DNA of 56,253 nucleotides from Diphasiastrum complanatum (GCA_029204225.1 CM055094.1:6953990-7010242); one strand, 5' to 3'. Counted from the first letter of the stretch, positions 1-11,481 are shown. Notes: generated from the letters alone by a model not told the origin. Numbers and translations: made by a program.

Positions 1-274
1 GAGCTTCCCTATACAGGAGGATTGACAAGACTCTAGGTCTCGTTCTTCATCAAAGAATGGTACTCAGCATTCGTGGCAGCTTTCCATTCGTCTGCATTGG
101 GCATTGACAGTGCTTCTGCAACAGTGGCAAGTTCATCATGACTGATGAACGCCTGAGAGAGAAAACGATCAGGTTGTTGTCGTTGTCTTGCAGACCTTCG
201 AACTATAGGTACTTGAGTGGATGTTTCTCCTAGGTAGATGACAGGGATGACTTCAGCTTGTGGTTGGGTCTGGG

Positions 275-400
275 CCCATCGATGGTGAGTGGAGCTGTTG
301 GGACAAAATCCTATATTTGAACATTCGTAGGTCGATGCCTATCGATGGAGAATGGAGTTGTTGTAACAAAATCTTGCATTGGTTGCTTCTGCTTAAAATT
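275..400. repeat. 63-bp tandem duplication (2 copies) in Copia element 1
   Basis: Two neighbouring copies, 275-337 and 338-400, share the core ATCGATGG followed by similar sequence up to ACAAAATC. The period is 63 bp, a multiple of three, so a minus-strand reading frame repeats the peptide QQLHSPS. It lies in the poorly conserved linker between integrase and RT and is probably a replication or repair duplication within the element. Confidence 0.6.
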
Positions 401-528
401 ATGAAATTTGTCTTCAAGAAAGACAACGTCGTGGCTGATTGAGACCTGACCTGTCTCGACATCATAAATGTGATAAGCCTTGTGTGATGTTGAGTAGTTG
501 ATAAAGATGTACTTACAGCTTAATGGGT

Positions 529-1640
529 CTAATTCTTCCTCAAATCATATGGTATTTGAGCATAGCAGAGGCATCCAAATACGCATAAGTGTTTCAAACT
601 TGGTTTGTAGCCGTAGTAGGCTTCAAACGGTGTCTTGGAGTCAACTGCCTTCGTGTTGGAATAATTTTGTAGATAACAGGCTGTAGAAATTGCTTTAGCC
701 CAAAAATTCTTGGGTAGTTGAGCATTGGCAGTCATGGATCGTGCAGCTTCCAATAGTGTTCGGTTCTTTCGCGTAGCTACACCATTCTGCTGTGGAGTGT
801 AGTTGGCTACAAACTGATGGTGCACGTCACATGATGATGAGTAGTCTGCCACTTTATTTGATAGGTACTCTCCCTCTGAATCAGACCGCAGGGCCTTGAT
901 TCTCTGACCAGTATGATTCTCAACATATTGCTTGAATTATTTGAAGCAATTGAATGCTTCTGACTTGTTCTTTATGAACATGATTCTGGTGAACCGGGAG
1001 TAGTCATCAATGAATGTGATAAAATATAGAGCTTGTCCTAAGGAGGGTACGCTCATAGGACCACATAAGTTATTGTGAATAAGTGATAGAATGGACTTTG
1101 CTCTTCTGGCTTGTCCTCTTGGAGATTTTGTTCTAGGTTGTTTTTCTAGTAAACAATTTTCACAAACAGTCTGATTAGTTGTGGTAGCAACATCGATATT
1201 CACATACTTAACCAATTTGTTATGATGCATGTACAAGATTGGACGCATGTTTAAGTGACCTAGTCTTTGATGCCAAACATGAGCATCTGTACTACTCACA
1301 GAAAGTGCATAATTGTGACTCAGGAGATACAAATTTCTTTCTCTGTGTGCAGAGAGGATTTCGTTGGAGTTCTCGTAAAAAATAGTACATCGACTAGCAG
1401 TAAACAAAGCTCTATAACCTTGATCAGCGATCTTGCTGATAGATAATAAATTCTTTGTTAATCTGGGTACGTAAAGTACACCATTTAGGGAACTGGAGTT
1501 GGACAATGCTTTGGCCTTTGACTTTGTGGGAGCTTGAGTCACCAAAGAAAATGTACTTTCATTCTGTCTTTGTGAGAGTAGAAAACAGGTTCTTACATGG
1601 CGTCATGTGTTGTGAGGCACCTGAATCAAGATACCATTAA
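529..1640 (-). pseudogene. Copia protease-integrase remnant (element 1)
   Basis: At about 1550-1640 the minus strand encodes a retroviral-type aspartic protease start (WYLDSGASQHMT), followed by an in-frame stop. From 1545 to 937 come the GAG-pre-integrase region (VWHQRLGHLNMR; paired cysteines in CENC) and the start of the integrase core (LIHNNLCGP, FIDDYSRF). After a stop at 937-939 the frame continues through LRSDSEGEY and, from 852 to 529, TPQQNGVATRKNRTLLE and the integrase C-terminal part. The catalytic Glu of the DD35E triad, normally in NGVAERKNR, reads Thr here. The first Asp position is also changed, to Asn in HNNL. This integrase is therefore expected to be inactive. Confidence 0.8.
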
Positions 1641-1999
1641 TAGACATTTCTACTTGGTTGGTCTTGTACCATCAACACCTTGTCCTCTTCTTGTGGATTT
1701 CTGACAGTGTTAGAGCCTCCCTCTTGGTGTTGTTGCATCTTCTTCCTCATTTCGTTGTGCTTCAGGATCCGAACAATCCTTTATGTCGTGATTGGACCTT
1801 TTGTAATACATGCAAAAGAGTTTGGTCATGAGTGTTGTTGTCGATTGTGTTGATGTTGTTGTTGTTGCATTGAGACTGGCTGCTTCGCCTTTGTCTTATT
1901 GTCCTTGAAGTTCTTCTTCTTTTTGGACTGCTGCTTGTTAGAGTACAATGTCATTGACTTGGTACTCATTGTGGATAAGCTTTTTCTCCTGACTTCTTC

Positions 2000-2485
2000 C
2001 TACAATAAGCTTGATGTTAGCTTCTGGAGAGACAACGCAAGAGTATTGTTCAGAAGTAATACTAGGTTGTCGTAGGAGGATGGAAGACTAGCGAGAAGAG
2101 ACATTGTGGAGTCTTCTTCTGAGATAGGAGAACCTATGGCAGCAAGTTGATCTAGCAACTGTTTGAATTCATTCAGGTGATCACTGACTGAGGTGCCTTC
2201 GCTCATCTTTAGTGTAAGGACCTTCTTCCTCAAGAAGAGATGAGTTGATGCATCTGAAGTCTCGTAGATACTTGTAAGGATGTCCCACGCTTCTTTGGAG
2301 GTGGTGCTATTTGATACATGAGCAATACGAGTGTCCTTAAGATTCAAGGATACAATGGCAAGTGCTTTGCCGTCCCTTGCTTCCCATGCTGGAAGCAGTT
2401 CATGTTCTGCCAGTCTGGCTATTAAACCTTTACATATCCCAAAAGCTCCTTCTCGGTTAAGATCATCCTCATCTTGAACTTCCAC
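2000..2485 (-). pseudogene. Copia gag remnant (element 1)
   Basis: The frame encodes a UBN2/retrotran_gag-type capsid region: SKEAWDILTSIYETSD, LRKKVLTLKMSEGTSV, LNEFKQLLDQLAAIG and LLASLPSSYDNL are classic Copia gag signatures. The N-terminal end is in another frame just upstream (MWKFKMRMILTEKELL at about 2420-2500), so a single-base shift near 2430 breaks the gene. The nucleocapsid zinc knuckle expected downstream, at about 1700-1990, is not readable in one frame. Confidence 0.75.
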
Positions 2486-2656
2486 ATGTGAAAGTCATCT
2501 CCGTTGATTTGTTGATCAAGCGGATCTCTAAGGTTGAACCTTCCATTGTAATCGAGTAGCAGAGATAGAACACAAACAGAATGAACTAGCTCTATAGAAC
2601 AAAAAGATATTAAGCTCTATTATAAATCGTAAACTCTAGTAATCCAATAAACCAGA

Positions 2657-2668
2657 GCTCTGATACCA
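2657..2668 (-). promoter_or_regulatory. Primer-binding site, initiator Met-tRNA (element 1)
   Basis: On the minus strand this reads TGGTATCAGAGC, complementary to the 3' end of plant initiator methionine tRNA and typical of Copia elements. It lies three bases inside the LTR edge at 2672. Confidence 0.85.
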
Positions 2669-2671
2669 ATC

Positions 2672-3641
2672 TGTTGGTGATGAATGAAGATTATCAGCTC
2701 TAACAGATACCAACGGATGAAGACAATAATGAAAGAATAGTGATAACTGTGTTAACAGGATCGTGGATTACTTAGAGAATGAAGATTGCGAGCTGTTTAG
2801 TTGTGTTGAATAAGATTATCAGTGTCAGAGTCTTAGGCTGGCATGAAAGAGAGATTGCAGAAACGATTAGGCGTCTGAGACAGCCATGCAATCCTCTAAT
2901 GCCGATAACCTAATATGAAGATAATGTAGAAATAATTTAGGCATAAGAGAAAACCATACATTTATCTTTATAATAATGTTTGCGTAAGAGGAGTGAGAGT
3001 TAGTTTCATTCAACAAGAATGCAAAGATGTAGAACAGTAGCGAATCCGTATAATAATGTTGTAAAACAACAATCAGACCACAATACAATTGCGTTGATAA
3101 GTGCGTGATCCTACTTACAGACTCAAATCAATTGCTAAAGTTTTGAATATATATATATATCTCTCTCTCTCTATAATCACTAACTCCGAGGAGTCAGCTA
3201 CTAGAAGACCCGTTTTGGTCGTTTGATCTCTGCTAGAGCATCTCTTTCAAAAACCCCTTCTACTTTTTTCAATCGCTCATTAACTTAAATAGCAATTGGA
3301 AGATCTTGTGCTATCTTAATTTTTCAATTACAAGATAGTTAACAACTATTAAACTGATAAAAAAAATGGACCAAAAACCTTCAGTGAACACTTTGTCATA
3401 TTTTTCGAAAAACCTTTAGTGCTCAAGATGACTTTGAAATTGAAATAGTGAAGCTTTGTCGGGTGTCGGATTTTTTGCCTGTTAGAAGTTGCGAAGGAAA
3501 GACAGATTGTTGCGACAAACAGTTCAAATATGCAGACTGTTTAAAAATAGTTCATTTTCTACAACTTTCATTTGAGAGAGTAAAAATGAGAGAAGCAAGG
3601 AGGGCAGTTAGGATGATTACGAGTAAGATTTAACTCCAACA
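2672..3641 (-). repeat. Probable 5' LTR of Copia element 1
   Basis: The edge next to the primer-binding site is firm: TGTTGG on the plus strand at 2672. The outer edge is inferred from the matching inverted end CCAACA at 3636-3641, which gives a 970-bp LTR. A TA/CT tract at 3147-3172 could hold the minus-strand TATA region. The partner LTR and the second target-site copy are outside the window, so the outer limit is tentative. Confidence 0.4.
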
Positions 3642-3699
3642 TGTTCTACCATATTAGGACTATTCCAGGTCCTTAACCAAATATGGCCATAGCACACTG

Positions 3700-4070
3700 T
3701 CAATTTCAATTTTTCACGACATTACCGTCCACAAATAAGTATATATAAACTTTAACATACATGTCTTATCCAAGTCATATAACTAAACCCCTCATACCAT
3801 TTATATTAGAAATAGTCGAAGTGTAACCACATATTTAAACAAAAAACAATACACTTCAACAGAAATCTCGTTAATGAAAGTTAAGCATCAACGAGTAGTA
3901 AATTCACGATCATTTCATGGCACTTAAACTCTTCATACCCGTTAGTAGTGACAACCATATTGAGCGAATTAGAAGACTGTCAACACGAATTTTTTTATTG
4001 TTAACATTAAGAGTGTTGTACGAAGTTTGATCAAAAGAACTCAAGACAGTTCGTTCATTGTGATCATAGT
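3700..4070. repeat. Direct repeat copy A (~370 bp)
   Basis: It shares long blocks with 4675-5036, for example ACCGTCCACAAATAAGTA, CTCGTTAATGAAAGTTAAGC and GACAGTTCGTTCATTGTGAT. The ends lack TG/CA boundaries, so this is not an obvious LTR pair. It looks like an old segmental duplication. Confidence 0.7.
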
Positions 4071-4114
4071 AACCAAAACAAGCGAGTAAATCATGAGAGC
4101 ATTTCTTAATCAAA

Positions 4115-4139
4115 TGTGTGTGTGTGTGTGTGTGTGTGT
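4115..4139. repeat. (TG)n microsatellite
   Basis: About 12 uninterrupted TG units, directly after direct-repeat copy A. Confidence 0.95.
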
Positions 4140-4674
4140 TTGAACTTAATAAATCTAAACAAAACTGTACATTATCACGACGATACCAAGCATACGAATC
4201 TTAAAGTAGATCAAATTCGTATAGAGTCATCACAGTCAAAGATATCATATTGACCAAACCTAACAACCAACAAAAGCTCCGAGTTGAGAAGAATATGCTC
4301 ACCTGCATCCATCCACAACAATAACCGTGTTAGAACAGGGACATTATTGTGGGAACTATAGGTGTCTACACATATTCTCAGTTGTTATCCATGTCGCAAC
4401 AAGTAGTCATTGCCAAGTTAGATGACTTTAATTTTGTCCATATCATGAGTAAAAAGTTGAACATTGTTTTAGCTCTACTCAAAGTTACAAAACTATAAGG
4501 TTAACAATGTATAATCAGTGCTTGAAAGTTAACAATTAAATGAGTACGACTAGAGTAAACAATTACATATAGACTAGTTTCAAAGTAGAGTTAAAAATTG
4601 TCAGTCATTACCCTTTCACAATGCTTATTGGAACACCATCCCTTATCCTAAGTTACAACTTAAAGAAATATCTA

Positions 4675-5036
4675 TTGCCATGTCAATTCTAGGGCAATAC
4701 CGTCCACAAATAAGTACGTTAACAAACAGGTTTAATCAGAGTCATATAACTAAACCCATCATACCATTTATATTTGAAATAGTTGAAGTGTAACCAAAGG
4801 TTTAAACAAAAAGCAGTACACTCCCAAGGAAACCTCGTTAATGAAAGTTAAGCATCAAAGAGAGTAAATTCATGATCATTTCATCGCACTTAAACTCTTC
4901 ATACCCGTTAGCAATGACAACCATATTGAGGGGATTAGAAGACTATTCACACGAATTTTTTCGTTGTTAACATTAAGAGTGTTGTACGAAGTCAGATCAA
5001 AAGAACTCAAGACAGTTCGTTCATTGTGATCATAGT
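4675..5036. repeat. Direct repeat copy B (~370 bp)
   Basis: This is the second copy of the 3700-4070 segment, with scattered substitutions and small indels. The two copies diverge abruptly after CATAGTAA. Confidence 0.7.
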
Positions 5037-5306
5037 AATTGAATGACCAAATTAAAAGCATCCAAGTCGTGCAAGAATTGCCATCGCTTTATGATGGTGA
5101 CATTATTTTTGAACTGCCTGCAATTCATGAATGTAAAAGCACCATGTTTGGAGTGGAGTAGAGTTCGAATGGACATCCTTGAATACAATATGCAACTTCA
5201 ACAATAGCTGGCTTCAAAGGAGATGTTTATATCGCAACATGTTGTGGATCTTTCATTTGTGAAATGTTCATTGTGATTATAAAAGAACATCAAAATAGGT
5301 AAGCAA

Positions 5307-5453
5307 TATTCATTGGAAAGGAAGATTGGCAATTCAATGTCCACATTGTAAACACTATTCATTGGAAAGGAAGATTGGCAATTCAATGTGCACTTGGTAA
5401 ATGCTGTTCATTGGAAAGGAAGATTGGCAATTCAATATGCACTTGGTAAACTA
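5307..5453. repeat. 49-bp tandem repeat, 3 copies
   Basis: Units start at 5307, 5356 and 5405. Each contains TTCATTGGAAAGGAAGATTG followed by GCAATTCAAT. Copies 2 and 3 are nearly identical and copy 1 differs slightly at its end. There are no spacers, so this is a minisatellite. Confidence 0.9.
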
Positions 5454-7170
5454 GGGAAAAAGCATGGCAGATTTTGTTGTTTTCATTGTCGGAAAAAGCC
5501 AACTCAGTGTGTGGCTTCCTGCAAGGCAAGGATGTACTACGTCATTTTTGCAATTATATGATACCACAAACTAGCGATTCATGTGGAAAGTCATTCTCAT
5601 GAGGTTGCAAATGGTCAATCTCGACATCAAAGTGAAGAAGTCAAGAACCTTGTGAAGGAGCAACTTGGATTATTTCTTGTGTCGGGACAAAAGAAGATAG
5701 AAAAGGAAGTGGCGAAGGACTTAATCATGAAAGCATTAATTCCAATTGACTGCACTAGTGTTGAGAAGCTGTGATCAAATCAAAGAAGGTATGATCAAGT
5801 TTCCTTGCTGGTTATATATTTCATAGGCAAGTGTATTATTTCATTTTTAGGCATATATTTGCTTTCATTTCACTGATTGTATGTGTTTGTTACAAGCTCT
5901 GAAAATGGATTGATAAATTTAGGTTGGACAATTGTCCCAAAACAGACTCTGTTGATTCCATCCTAAACTTGAAAGACAAGTGCTAATATGATTATTTTCG
6001 TGCATCACTATTTTTTAGGTCAACTTCTTGATGGCTCCATTGATAGATGTTTTGTTTTTAAGATGTCCACAATGGGTTCTACGTCTGATGTGGATTTGGT
6101 GAAGCGAATGCAAAAGAGGAATGATTTGGAAAAGTCGTGGGTTTGCTTTGATCATGTGAAAAGAGTGAAATGTTGGATCCAATACAATGGCAACATATGT
6201 ACATGATCCAAGGTATGGGTTTGTCTTGTTATGACTTTTAAATGCCTTTAGGTAAACTTTCCATAAACCAAGATATCACACATTAGTATGAAGAATCTTT
6301 TTAGGCATATATTCCACTTCAAGTTTTTTAATCTTCGTGAGGTCTAGCAACTTGTTTTTTAACTCCTGTGCCCCACCCCAATGTGCAAGTGGAACCGAAC
6401 TCCATATCTCATATAAATTGCAACTTTGAAAAATGGCCACCTGAAGGGTATGTGAAAATGTTTTAACAAAAATATTTCCAACTCTTACCAAAACTAATGT
6501 AGTGTAAAATGATAAATTAATTTTAGTGAAGAGGTCGAAGCGGTATCGTTGTTAACTTTGATGCAATCAAGCTATCATCCCCCTCAGTTGAAATATGGAT
6601 GGATCTAGTGCGTTCATCACTTGACAAGAAGGACCTAAGTGTACATCACCTCATGCCATTTCATCTTATATCAAACCAACAAGAGGACTTCTCTTAGTAA
6701 GAGAACTTACCCATGTTTTTTGATCACCAAGGATGCCACTTATAGGTAAGCTCCACATTGAGATAGGGAGACCTCTTCAAGAGGAGAGAGCTAATCGGAC
6801 AGACAAGTTTTGAAAACACGCACATGTGTTAAACTACCCTTAAATTGTCATGCTTTGAACTTCTACATGGCACCATAGAATTTGGGTGAGCGCATTTGTG
6901 ATGGCCATCATCCAGGGGTGAAGCATTCTTTACAGCATCTTTTAACCACTCAGTCGTCCACCAACCTTCTTTCTCGACCCGTGGATGGTAGTGCCTGTCA
7001 CCCAATACATGCTCTAGACTCGCCCATGGAATCTCTATAGGAGTGCAACTTATTTGGGGCTCTTGAGATATTTTTTGGTCGCTCTCAAAGGTTTTCTCTC
7101 TGCTTTTGACCTAAATGTGGCCCGAGGGCCCGCACGGACCCAAATCCATTCTCCAAGTTTTGAGAATCTT
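5454..7170. other. Region upstream of HSP90, no assignable gene
   Basis: Only short plus-strand reading frames occur. A 63-residue frame at 5583-5774 is rich in Lys and Glu (EEVKNLVKEQLGLFLVSGQK), and a 72-residue frame lies at 5988-6206. I recognise neither. They may be exon remnants of an old transposon or gene, but no start, splice pattern or family signature is clear. From about 6630 the sequence becomes less AT-rich towards the HSP90 promoter. Confidence 0.4.
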
Positions 7171-7180
7171 ACGACACGTG
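7171..7180. promoter_or_regulatory. G-box palindrome in the HSP90 upstream region
   Basis: The 10-bp palindrome GACACGTGTC contains the CACGTG core bound by plant bZIP and bHLH factors (ABRE/G-box type). It lies about 420 bp upstream of the HSP90 ATG. The assignment is by motif only. Confidence 0.45.
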
Positions 7181-7287
7181 TCAGTCGTCAAGATGCTCAG
7201 CTCTACCCATAAGCAGGGTGTAACGGCCTATTTCCGGTGAAAGGAAGCCCTGATGGGTCCTATTGGACAGGGGCTTTAGATGAATCT

Positions 7288-7297
7288 AGAAGCTTCT
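7288..7297. promoter_or_regulatory. Heat-shock element upstream of HSP90
   Basis: AGAAGCTTCT is a perfect nGAAnnTTCn dyad, the minimal binding unit for heat-shock transcription factor. It lies about 305 bp before the ATG of an HSP90 gene, where such elements are expected. A third adjoining unit is not perfect. I found no canonical TATA box between here and the ATG. Confidence 0.6.
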
Positions 7298-7601
7298 TTC
7301 TGACCGTCCGATGGAGGGGATCATCTTTAGCCGTTGGATCATAGAAAGCCCTCTCTCAAAAGCCTCCCACCTCTTCAAGGTTTGATACTTTTTCGCAACG
7401 GAGGCTGGTTCTGATCCATCTTCTTCTCGATCTCTCGCCTGGTTTTGCTGTTTCTGGCTTTGGATCGCGATCGGGCTGCATAGATCAGAGTCTGCTGTTT
7501 CGATTGATTCTAGTTTTACCTGCTGCAGCGCTTGGAGCTGCTTGATCGAGTTCTTTCAACGGTTTTTTTCTGTATTTTGCTGAGTTGATATTTGCTGTGC
7601 A

Positions 7602-10215
7602 ATGGCGGAGTCTGATGTCGAGACGTTTGCCTTCCAGGCTGAGATTAATCAGCTTTTGAGTTTGATTATCAACACTTTTTACAGCAACAAGGAGATTTTC
7701 CTCCGGGAACTTATCAGCAATGCTTCAGATGTAAGTATCTTGTTGAGAGCATTTTTTGTTCTCCGTTTTTCTACTTCGGTGATTCTCCATTTTTTGTCTT
7801 ATGCATTCATGGATCGGATCGGTCGTGATGCATTTCGTGTGTTTTACAGGCACTGGACAAGATTCGCTTTGAGAGTCTGACGGATAAAACCAAGTTAGAT
7901 GGACAGCCGGAGTTTTTCATACACATTATTCCAGACAAAAATACCAATACGCTCACTATCATTGATAGTGGGATTGGGATGACTAAAGCCGGTGAGCACT
8001 GATTGACTAATTTCCTAGTTTCGCCCTTTATTTTCACACTATGTCGATCGTTGAAGTGATTATGTTACAGAAAAACATTGAAACTCTACTTCTGTTTTCA
8101 GATATGGTGAACAACCTCGGTACCATCGCTAGGTCGGGTACCAAGGAGTTCATGGAGGCTCTAGCTGCTGGAGCCGATGTGAGCATGATTGGACAGTTCG
8201 GTGTTGGTTTCTACTCTGCTTATTTGGTTGCTGAGAAAGTGGTTGTTACAAGCAAACACAACGATGATGAGCAGTACATCTGGGAGTCTCATGCCGGAGG
8301 ATCGTTCACCGTCACAAGGGATGCGTCTGGCGAACGCCTTGGCCGTGGCACCAAGATCACACTCTACCTAAAAGAGGATCAGGTAACTTTAAAGCGAATA
8401 AGTTCTGATCACATTTTATCTCTTCTTTCTTCGTTGTTGGTATCAGAATGGTTTCTTTGATGGTCTCTATGGGATTAGTTGTTGTTTCTATAGTTAGTTT
8501 TCTTTAAGGGATGAACATTTGCTTAGGATTTGGTATCGATCTGAGGATTATTAACTTGAACACGCAAGTTTCTTCCTAGATAATATGAAAAAGGTTGCTT
8601 TGATGTTTTCCAGAGGGGTTAACTGTTACTTTCTATGTGATCTGTATTTCAGCTCGAGTATCTTGAAGAAAGAAGGCTAAAGGATCTAATCAAGAAGCAT
8701 TCCGAGTTCATCAGCTATCCCATATCTCTGTGGACTGAGAAGACAACAGAGAAAGAGGTCTCCGACGATGAGGATGAAGACGAGGAAAAAAAAGATGAGG
8801 AAGAAGGAAAGATTGAGGAGATCGATGAAGAGAAAGAGAAGAAGGACAAGAAAAAGAAGAAAGTGAAGGAAGTGTCTCATGAATGGAGCCTCCAGAATAA
8901 GCAGAAACCGATCTGGATGAGAAAGCCGGAAGACATCAGCAAAGAGGAATATGCTGCTTTCTACAAGAGCCTAACCAACGACTGGGAAGAACATCTTTCT
9001 GTGAAGCACTTTTCAGTGGAAGGTCAGTTGGAGTTCAAGGCTGTCCTGTTCGTGCCCAAGAGAGCCCCTTTTGATCTCTTTGACACGAGAAAGAAGCTCA
9101 ACAACATCAAGCTGTACGTGCGCAGGGTGTTCATTATGGACAACTGCGAAGAACTTATCCCTGAGTATCTCGGCTTCGTGAAAGGCGTGGTAGACTCTGA
9201 AGATCTGCCCCTGAATATCTCAAGGGAGATGCTGCAGCAGAATAAGATCCTGAAGGTGATTAGAAAGAACCTGGTGAAGAAGTGTCTTGAGATGTTTTCG
9301 GAAATTGCCGAAAACAAAGAGGATTATGATAAATTTTATGAAGCTTTTGCAAAGAACATCAAGCTTGGTGTTCATGAAGATAGCCAAAACAGAGCAAAAA
9401 TGGCTGATCTACTGAGATACCATTCCACCAAGAGTGGAGATGAGCTGACAAGCCTCAAGGATTATGTCACTCGGATGAAGGAAGGGCAGAAAGAAATTTT
9501 CTACATCACCGGTGAGAGCAAGAAAGCTGTCGAGAATTCCCCCTTCCTCGAGAAACTAAAGAGGAAGGGCTATGAAGTCTTGTACATGGTAGATGCCATC
9601 GATGAATACGCTGTTGGCCAACTTAAGGAATACGATGGAAAGAAACTAGTCTCTGCCACAAAGGAGGGCCTAAAGCTTGACGAATCTGAAGACGAATTAA
9701 AAAAGAAAGAAGAAAGGAAAGCACAGTTTGAAAGCTTGTGCAAAGTTATCAAGGATATCCTTGGTGACAAGGTAGAAAAGGTCATTGTATCAGATCGGAT
9801 CGTGGATTCCCCTTGCTGTTTGGTGACTGGAGAGTATGGGTGGACGGCCAACATGGAAAGGATTATGAAAGCCCAAGCCCTACGTGATAGCAGCATGTCC
9901 GGTTACATGTCCAGCAAGAAGACGATGGAGATCAACCCCGAGAACGCCATAATGGACGAGCTACGCAAGAGAGCAGATGCTGATAAGAACGACAAGTCAG
10001 TGAAGGATCTTGTGTTGCTGCTATTTGAGACCTCCCTGCTCACATCTGGCTTCAGCTTGGATGATCCCAACACATTTGGGTCCAGAATCCACAGGATGTT
10101 GAAGCTGGGCCTCAGCATAGATGACGATGCCACCATTACTGAATCCGAGGCCGACATACCTCCCTTGGAAGACGACGCTGAAGCAGAGGGAAGCAAAATG
10201 GAGGAAGTAGATTAA
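7602..10215 (+). CDS. HSP90: Cytosolic heat shock protein 90 (four exons)
   Basis: ATP-dependent cytosolic chaperone that matures kinases, receptors and other clients. Exons are 7602-7730, 7850-7991, 8102-8382 and 8653-10215. All three introns are GT-AG and splice in frame (codon 91 is split), giving 704 residues, the usual plant length. The N-terminal ATPase domain (about 1-210) has catalytic Glu36 in [10 protein letters not shown], Asp82 in [16 protein letters not shown] at 121-130 and GTKI at 173-176. An acidic/basic linker spans about 215-260. The middle domain carries [11 protein letters not shown] with Arg375, which contacts ATP. The C-terminal dimerisation domain ends in MEEVD (700-704), the docking site for TPR co-chaperones and the mark of the cytosolic form. 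There is no signal peptide or ER-retention signal. The start fits the conserved N-terminus ([20 protein letters not shown]). No disabling change seen. Confidence 0.98.
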
Positions 10216-10268
10216 AACTTGAAACATTTTTTACTTCTTCCCCGACGTAGTGGAAGCAAAATGGAGGA
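10189..10268 (+). repeat. Duplicated HSP90 C-terminal codons in the 3' UTR
   Basis: The 17-mer GGAAGCAAAATGGAGGA occurs at 10189-10205, encoding GSKMEE just before the stop, and again at 10252-10268 in the 3' UTR. The copies are 63 bp apart and the similarity continues weakly into GATTAAAA/GATCAAAA. It looks like a small duplication of the gene's 3' end. Confidence 0.8.
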
Positions 10269-11480
10269 GAGCTGGATCAAAATTAAGACAAAAATGCATT
10301 TTATTATTGTTATTAGGTGGAGAAGTTTTATTCCTGGATTATTGAGGATTTTTGCTGTCTATTGATGCTCATTTGAGAATAGCCTTTCTTTGCATTGTGC
10401 CAGTGAAGTCTGGTGGCTAATTTTGTTCTGATCATAAAATATTGCGGTCAATCTATTGAAATCATGTCTGCAATGTTATCGATTTCAAGTAGTCAATCCA
10501 ATCTTTTGAGGCTTTCCTGGCTGGATACTATTATTCTTCCCTACTGTGGTTAAACTACTCTCAATTGACTTTCAAGTTTTTTTCTCATTTCTGCGGCTAA
10601 TTCTAAAGATTTCTAATTCATAACGGAAAGGAGAGGAAAGGAAACTTCACTCGCATCAATTGTACACATTGAAGCTATAGCTATTTATTGCACCCTTGAG
10701 AAATCTGTTGTCTTCTTTCAAAAGATTTGAGATAGGCGCTTGTTTTTGTTTTTGGTTTTACATTTGTTAAACTAACAGGTAAATATCCTGTTTGTTTGTA
10801 AAATTTTATGCCACTTACCACATTTTGGCAATGAAATTATGTATAATCTGAATTTGGCTTTTATGAATTAGGTTTTATTAGCAAATGTTTACTTTCGGGT
10901 TGGGCCGTTGAAGCGCAAATTTTTTCCTATTCATTTGTGTTAAATTGTTACCTATTGGGGGGAAGCTCACCCCTCCCAGGCCATCTCATCTCGTCCCTGG
11001 GAAAGGGCCCTACTCTGGTGGGAAATTATGCTTTGTGAGTCACCTCTTTTTCTTCATGAAAAAGCCGAAAATGAATTTAAGGCTGTAAGATAAAAATGTT
11101 TGGAAGGGCTCTCCTGAAAGAGATCATATAAAGTGTAATAAAATATATTCTAAAAGAAAATCAGTCTTGGAGTCCATACTTAGTCCTTGGGGAGAGAGAA
11201 TAGGTGGTCCCCGAAATTCACCATTGGAGGAAAGATGGGAAGGAGACAAATTTCACACTCTATCTAAAGCCCGTTTCAGACTATGGTGCCTGGCTAGGCA
11301 GGCCTAGGCACACTTAAGTGCACTTTGCCAAGCACGGTGGTGGCACTTATGCATGCAACTTGACATACCTATTACCTGCCATTGGCCCATCTTAGTTTCA
11401 CATTGGAGGTGGCCTTGCTTCAGGTGTGGGCTATCTCTTTCTCTCTCTAACACCTCACTTTATTGCTATTTTACTTTCTA
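10269..11480. other. HSP90 3' UTR and intergenic DNA
   Basis: The beginning must contain the HSP90 3' UTR and polyadenylation region, but I see no unambiguous AATAAA. The rest, to about 11480, holds no frame that looks coding and no LTR edges. Confidence 0.5.
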
Positions 11481-11481
11481 A

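Larger units (their letters stand above)
1..3641 (-). mobile_element. Ty1/Copia retrotransposon 1, decayed, cut by the window edge
   Basis: Read on the minus strand, the order is 5' LTR, primer-binding site, gag, protease, integrase and the start of reverse transcriptase, which is the Copia order. The last piece, at about 1-140, translates to the conserved stretch just upstream of the RT core (EWKAATNAEYHSLMKNET) and contains stops. The rest of RT, RNase H and the 3' LTR lie beyond the left edge. Several frameshifts and stops make it non-autonomous. A 63-bp tandem duplication lies in the linker between integrase and RT. The right limit depends on the tentative LTR call. Confidence 0.8.
3642..5306. 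other. Intergenic region with a diverged ~370-bp direct duplication
   Basis: I see no gene here. The main content is a direct repeat of about 3700-4070 at about 4675-5036 (offset 966-975 bp), listed separately, and a (TG)n tract. Short reading frames present in both repeat copies are a by-product of the duplication: the amino-acid differences between them are all replacements. Confidence 0.6.

Noticed and set aside
3910-5061. Two similar minus-strand frames (67 and 61 residues) that could be a small gene pair
   Set aside because: They lie in the two copies of a direct repeat and their amino-acid differences are all replacements, so there is no sign of coding constraint.
5307-5453. Possible CRISPR array
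   Set aside because: The 49-bp repeats are contiguous with no unique spacers, and the context is a plant nuclear genome.
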